Source of the DNA: Hymenopus coronatus
Lineage: Eukaryota > Arthropoda > Insecta > Mantodea > Hymenopodidae
Length of the DNA stretch: 64,000 nt
Reading direction: 5' to 3'
NCBI GenBank assembly: GCA_030762935.1
Contig: CM060888.1
Span: forward strand, 116,385,468 to 116,449,467
Shown here piece by piece: positions 58,816 to 64,000 of this stretch. Position 1 is the first letter of the stretch. Each line of letters opens with the position of its first letter. Below the pieces are notes generated by a model. The model had not been told where the DNA came from and did no database searches. It saw only the letters and a program-made list of their open reading frames with translations. Both the position numbers and the translations under genes were made by a program.

Positions 58816-59673
58816 AGTTTCTCTACACGTACTGTGTACATAGTGTATTGAGAAGGTATTGTATTGCACCCAAAAATTCGATACCGAGATTTCGCCGGAA
58901 ATATATGTTTAGATATGCCCTAAATTTTAGAAAAAAAAGGTATCCATGCGTATGTCAGTTTGTCTGTCTGTTTGTGTGTGGGTGGGTGTGTGTGTGTGTC
59001 TGCATGTGTCTGTGGGCAACATAGCTCAAAAACGAAAAGTCCTAAATACCAAACGTGGTATTTAACTTTAGCATACTTCAGGGATACGATATGAAGATTT
59101 TGAGAAAAATTCCCCCCAACTCAAACTATCCTTTACATTAAAAAAATGGCTGTAACGATTTTGATTAAAATTTGGTGTATTAAAGATATTTATGGTGCTA
59201 ATAAAATGTAGATCTTGAATTTTTTGAGAATACCTCTAAAGGCTCTTTATTCTGAATAAATTTTGCGTAACTGATAAACCATAAGAGAAAGACAGAAACT
59301 TACTACACAAAAATGTAGATCACATTAAAACACACAATTTAAGCCATATGCATATTTTTATCGTGAAGTTGGCCGTTTTCAAGGCATCCTTTTTGTTTAT
59401 TTCAGATTTAAAATACCTATTTTCTCACACGCAAATTTGTAAACTCCTGGCAATACAAAGAAACGGAATTCAACCACATGGTAACCAGCTTTTAAAGGAT
59501 TTGACTATCATTTTAGCCTAGTGTATTCCCTTATTTTCCTTGTACTTACAAGGAATTAAGCAATAAGACCGTTTATGCTAATGTTTTACCATGAAATAAA
59601 TAGAAGAATAAGCTTATTAGCAATAATTTGTTACAGAGATGTAGAGAAAGTTCATGTGAATGGAACACATCAG
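58816..59673 (+). mobile_element. Family H, full length
   Basis: AGTTTCTCTACACGTACTGT and GTACATAGTG to GATGTAGAGAAAGTTCATGT...CACATCAG. The GT tract (58974-59000) is expanded. It abuts the minus copy at that copy's T run. Confidence 0.85.
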
Positions 59674-60611
59674 ATTTTGTTTGAAATACTTAAGAGTTTC
59701 TGGTATAGAAAGAAAACCTAAATGGTAGTTGCCTAGTAGAAGTATAGTATTTGTAATAAATCGTTTATTTTTATTCCTGTTAGTTTGAAAATAAATGTTG
59801 CTTAGCTCTACTATAGTTGCTTATTTTTAGAGGCGAATTCATGATCATAATTTTCTTTTCTGGCCTTGGAAGAAAGATAGAAGGGTGGTTTGCTACTTTG
59901 TTTTAGACATACAAATAATTGCTTTGGATTCCAAGATAAAAACTAATTTTTTGTGATATCAATAAAGTTAAAAGAGATAATATTATTGTTCTTCGAGTGT
60001 TTTCTTTAAGAGTATGCCCATGATAACACTTAGGTAGGCAGGGTAGCGGGTGAAATTGGCATGTTCTTCTTCCAGTCGAGCTATTGACATTGGTGCATGT
60101 ATCTTAGTGATCAAGTATAAACCTTTTCTGAAGGTCGTCATTCAACAACAAACGCAATAAAGGTACGAGAATTACCTTGGTAGTTCACCACTAAGCATAA
60201 ATGTCAAAGTTGATTCTTTTTGTGGGAGGTCATAACATCTGCGCGAAGCCAAGAAAATCCTACGCTCAACAGCAAAACTCAGCTTCTGAGGACATATATT
60301 TAACATAATAAATTCTCTTATACACAAAAATGCTAATAAAATGCACTTGTATTTTCTTAGACAATATGAACAAGTTCTAGGTTGCTACTTACCACCCTGA
60401 TAACGATAATTACCCCTGCACAGAACATGTACTTTTCACAGCTGTTTCTGCCTACTTGCGTAATAATGCAGTAGTTTATGTCACAGTTATTGTGTTACTA
60501 AAGTTTATATTCTTTTCTGCTGATTTATAGAATATAGCTGAGTTGCAGTGTTTCGTCTTCCTCCGAAAAATCTAGCCTGAGATGTATTGACTACGTTAAT
60601 TTTCTCACTCT
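59674..60611. other. No recognised feature beyond a possible H remnant
   Basis: The first 35 bases (TTTGAAATACTTAAGAG, GGTATAGAAAGAAAA) may be the far piece of the interrupted H copy. The remainder shows nothing. Confidence 0.3.
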
Positions 60612-60678
60612 AGTCACGTTGCTTACTCCACAAATACTGAGCAGTTATGAGTTCGAATCTCGCTTACGATGAGTTATC
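60612..60678 (+). mobile_element. SINE family S2 fragment
   Basis: GTTATGAGTTCGAATCTCGC and TTACGATGAGTTATCC match the B box and following block of the copy at 14982. It is truncated by a family H terminus. Confidence 0.5.
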
Positions 60679-60744
60679 CTTTTTCTAGCACGTATGTACA
60701 ATAAACATAATGGATATAGAAGGTATTATATTCCACCCAAAAAT
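60679..60744 (+). mobile_element. Family H, palindromic-end fragment
   Basis: TTTTTCTAGCACGTATGTAC, ATATAGAAGGTATTATATTC and CACCCAAAAATC remain. An inverted copy follows directly. Confidence 0.65.
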
Positions 60745-61502
60745 CTGCATCATGCTAATCTAATTACAATTCACAGAAATTGTCTTATTTCTTATTTCAA
60801 TGTAAGTATAAGGGAATACATTAGCTAAACCGATAGTCAAATCTTATAAAAAAAACTATGCAATTGACTTTGAAATTCGGTTCTCCTTGCAACAAGAATA
60901 AAAATTAACAAAAAAAAAAAATAGGTATGAAACGGATGAGTCCTGTTTTAGAAATGTATTTTAAAACTAACATCAATAACAGGGAATATCTTGAAGCTGT
61001 TATCGTTACAAAAACTGTTTGACATAGATTGTGTGTTATAATGAAATCGACATTTTTTCAGTATCTTTTTGTTTACCTCCTACAGTTTATCCGTTGACGT
61101 CATTTAGATTTTATTTTTAGCAGATTCAAGATATAAATTTTATTTGCTACATAAGTTATCTTTAACACACACTACATTAATCATAATCGTTAGAGCCATT
61201 TTTGAGAAAATCAGAATTTTAAATATTTTTACACGTAAAGGGTAGTTTGGGATAGGGTTATTTTCTTGAAAATTCGTCATATTGCATCATTGGCAGATGG
61301 TGAACTTGAATATCAAGTTTGGCATTTAGCGACTTTACTTTTGAGTTATCGTGTTCACAGACACAAACATGCACACTCAAACATGTGTATCCAAGGATAC
61401 AGGGACCCTAAAATGTGTATTTTCAGTGAAATCTCGGTATCTAATTTTAGGTGCAATGCAATAACTTATCCACCTATGTATTATGTACGAAGTAGAAAAA
61501 GT
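60745..61502 (-). mobile_element. Family H, minus, lacking far terminus
   Basis: It enters at CATCATGCTAATCTAATTAC and runs in order through CGTTAGAGCCATTTTTGAG to the palindromic end remnant (CACCTATGTATTATGTACGA, GTAGAAAAAGT). With the preceding fragment it forms a natural fold-back. Confidence 0.75.
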
Positions 61503-61710
61503 AAAAGGCATGGTTTTCTTTACAAAATCATATTTAGAAACCTAAAGATGTTTTAGAAACAGATTCATATCATAACAGCTTGAAAAATGAAGTGCACAGA
61601 TTTAACAACAGATCCATAATGAGTGTTTAGTAAAGTGCGCCAGAAGAACTTGACATCATAGAGAAAAGACGGAATTTAAAGTTTCGTATCATATCCCAGG
61701 TGGCCAACTA

Positions 61711-61973
61711 CCCCGCATTTGGCGTGTGCTGATATCCTTTGGTGCGTTAATAAAGTTTCAGAACTGAACGGTGCTATTTCAGGTTAAAACCCGCCAGTGG
61801 AATACTGGCGAGAGCAACCCTGGTCTACACCAGCGGGTTGCCTCATTGCTAGGGATAAAACGAAGGCTGCTCTCATCAGTATTCTGGCGAGTTTTAAACT
61901 TCAAATATTCCCATTCAATTCTGAAACTTTTTTAACGCACCAAGGGATATCTGTACGCGCAAAATACGGAGTG
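61711..61973. mobile_element. MITE with ~110-bp inverted arms, TA-flanked
   Basis: The left arm reads CCCCGCATTTGGCGTG, GATATCCTTTGGTGCGTTAA, AAGTTTCAGAA. The right arm reverse-complements to CACTCCGTATTTTGCGCG, GATATCCCTTGGTGCGTTAA, AAGTTTCAGAA, and the similarity continues inward past CGCCAG. TA lies at 61709-61710 and 61974-61975. It is 263 bp, non-coding, and probably mobilised by a Tc1/mariner-type transposase. Confidence 0.8.
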
Positions 61974-62547
61974 TATGTATTATAATGCAGTGAGTTTTAA
62001 ATATCCATTTTTGAAAGAAAGAGCTTAGAGATTCATTAATTCTACGTCTAATTTATATTTGGTTTCAAACAGGAGAATAAGCTGAGAGGAATGTGGTGGT
62101 ACACTAGCATTGCAGGTGATGCAGTAATATGTATTTGCAATAAATTCAATAAATATCTATAGAAATATTTATTGTTTTGTATATTTTTATGGAAATAACT
62201 CTTGAATATATCTAAATAATTTCTCCGAACTGTGTCTTATATCAAGTCGATGTTTTTCTTCTTGGCCATTGAAACAGTGACATTTGAATATGTAGTTTTT
62301 GAGTTATGAGTCCATTATGCTAAATATGAGGTGTCAACAAATCGTTACTATAGATCCCTTGCTCTGACAATTGATATTTTAAAAAGAAGTGTCATTATCT
62401 TGACATAGAATCGTAAAAGGGGCGTAGGTGCTACTCCCAAAACATTATGCATAATAACAAGGTGGGCTGACGTATACAGTGCAGGTGTTGATAAATAGTT
62501 GTGCTGAATTTATTATAAATATTACTCCACATTTGCCTTTAAAGTAA

Positions 62548-62760
62548 AACATCTGATTAAACCATAAGCTGTCACATATTTTTCTCCACTCAATCTTCTA
62601 TAAATCATTCTTATCAAAATTAATTTTTTTGTTTACCTCTTGTAAATCGTAATAATCTCCCATTGCACATGTACGTGTTTCCTTTTAGGTATAAGAAGAA
62701 TATAATAGACTTAAGCAATAGATTCTTAAAAAGCAAACACATGGGACAGCTTTGAAAGTT
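62548..62760 (-). mobile_element. Family H, old minus terminal fragment
   Basis: CATCTGATTAAACCATAAGC, TTTTTCTCCACTCAATCTTC, TAAATCATTCTTATC and TTTCCTTTTAGGTATAAG keep family order but are much diverged. Confidence 0.45.
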
Positions 62761-64000
62761 AGTGCACTTTGCATGAGAGCGAAAAATACGCATAGCAATC
62801 ACTTGAACAAATATATTAATTTAAACATTCAATCCAATAATAAAGAATAATAAAATAGAAAGATGTAATGCGTCACAATAAAATATTGAAGATAAGATAA
62901 AAAGGTAGTCACAAAATAATTTTACACATAATTATGGCATGTTGTTTATACTTATTAAATTCAGCAATGATACAGTGTTTACTCATTAACCATAGTGGTA
63001 TGTAAATATATCATTACTCTACGTTTTGTATATGTCACATATTGTGAAGAGTTTAATTTTATTTCATGTGTTTATTAAAGTTACTATAAATGTGAACTTC
63101 CAGAAAATGACAAAGTATAACATATAGAACATAGTTATAACATAAGGTAACATATAGCTAAAAACTTAATATAATAGTAGAATATATATATGTGAAAAAT
63201 ACAATATTTTAATACAAAAGATGTAAAGATTGCAATAATATAAAATGGATTTGCAAATAAAATAACTGTATAAAATTGTATCAGCTCGAATCGACATGCC
63301 GGCATTTGAATTTGGTTTTTCTGAAGGAAAATCACCCAGAGGAAGTAGACAAGGAGAAACACAAATACAGGAGCCCACAATCTCCTGCTATGTTGATGAT
63401 TACCACCTTGAAATCATTCAAGTATCTGGATTATTAATTTGTGCTCGTAGTACAATACCAGACCATGTTCTTTCTGTCTAGATAATATGTGTATAGAAGC
63501 GAGGATTTTCTCATTGAAGTCAACATTGAGCTTTCATACACAACGTACTAGTCCTTCAATCAGCTTTCGTAAGTGGAATGTTCTACATTGTTAATGTGTT
63601 GAAATCAGGCCTCCCATGTGCCACAACAAAAAAAACCCAAGACTTTGGGTTAGCTATGTAGTAGTTATTAATTTCTTGATTATTTTATTATCAAATGGGA
63701 ATTTTATTTTTGTTTTTATATTTACCATTATGTAATGTTTCACTTGTTTCTTATCTTGCTGAAACAAATTGTTAACCAGTTGATTGTATCCGGTGTATCT
63801 CACTGTAATCGAAAAATTTCTTTTCGAGTAGAAGTAGAATAAAAATGGCGTGTTATTTATGGACACTCTTTAACTACATTGGTTCTCAGCGTCCCATTCT
63901 AAATTGTGCGTGAAAGACCGCTTAATTTTACTCAGAGGCCTCTCTATCAGGCTTGAGGTTGTTTTATGTGGTGAAAAGAACAGCATCACATTTTTTCCTG
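62761..64000. other. No recognised feature
   Basis: AT-rich DNA to the window end. A 61-codon plus frame at 63296-63481 has no supporting features. Confidence 0.3.

Noticed and set aside
61797..61985. 62-aa plus-strand frame
   Set aside because: Lies across the inverted arms of the MITE.

Overview
This is a stretch of eukaryotic nuclear DNA, AT-rich and almost without genes. It most likely comes from an invertebrate, probably an arthropod. The reasons are tRNA-derived SINEs with A/B boxes and poly(A) tails, a Tc1-type transposon with TA target duplications, a decayed transposase of a kind common in arthropod genomes, a 5'-truncated LINE, and no operons, Shine-Dalgarno sites or long non-repetitive ORFs. 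I cannot name the species.

Only one segment looks like an ordinary protein-coding exon: 2258-2448 on the + strand. It has an ATG in good context, an upstream in-frame stop and a consensus 5' splice site. I do not recognise the product. If it is real, some or all of the following DNA may be intron.

The dominant component is one non-coding interspersed family, called family H here. A complete copy is about 0.8-0.86 kb. About 30 segments lie on both strands, from 3739 to about 62760. One end carries an imperfect palindrome (core CTATGTACATAG). Short inverted repeats (ACTTTCTCTAC / GTAGAGAAAGT) lie near both ends, the other end closes with ATGTG...CACATCAG, and insertions sit in T-rich sites. 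This layout resembles non-autonomous Helentron-type (DINE-1/HINE-like) elements, which is a hypothesis. 'Plus' orientation means palindromic end first. Copies are nested (34856-36438, probably 58063-59710), tandem (6792-8269), internally duplicated (29390-30510) and broken by other elements.

Other repeats by region. 9.6-10.6 kb: two SINE families, with one SINE inserted in another and flanked by a 10-bp target duplication. 16.96-21.3 kb: a 4.3-kb (ACC)-rich minisatellite of about 55 units that stays open in several frames but is probably not a gene. 28.1-28.9 kb: the 3' end of a LINE between perfect 10-bp target duplications. 36.5-36.8 kb: a fold-back element with 124-bp arms and promoter-like boxes. 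40.4-41.9 kb: a complete but dead Tc1-like element (DD38E spacing) inserted in a family H copy. 53.5-54.4 kb: a heavily decayed transposase-like pseudogene. 61.7-62.0 kb: a TA-flanked inverted-repeat MITE with a diverged relative at 37.9 kb. The remainder is AT-rich sequence in which I see nothing, with a few GC-richer patches (8.3, 12.2, 15.4-15.7, 22.5, 24.4-24.8 kb) that I cannot identify.

No genes here work together as a pathway. The biological content is a layered record of transposable-element activity. SINE families are labelled S1-S6 for this window only.
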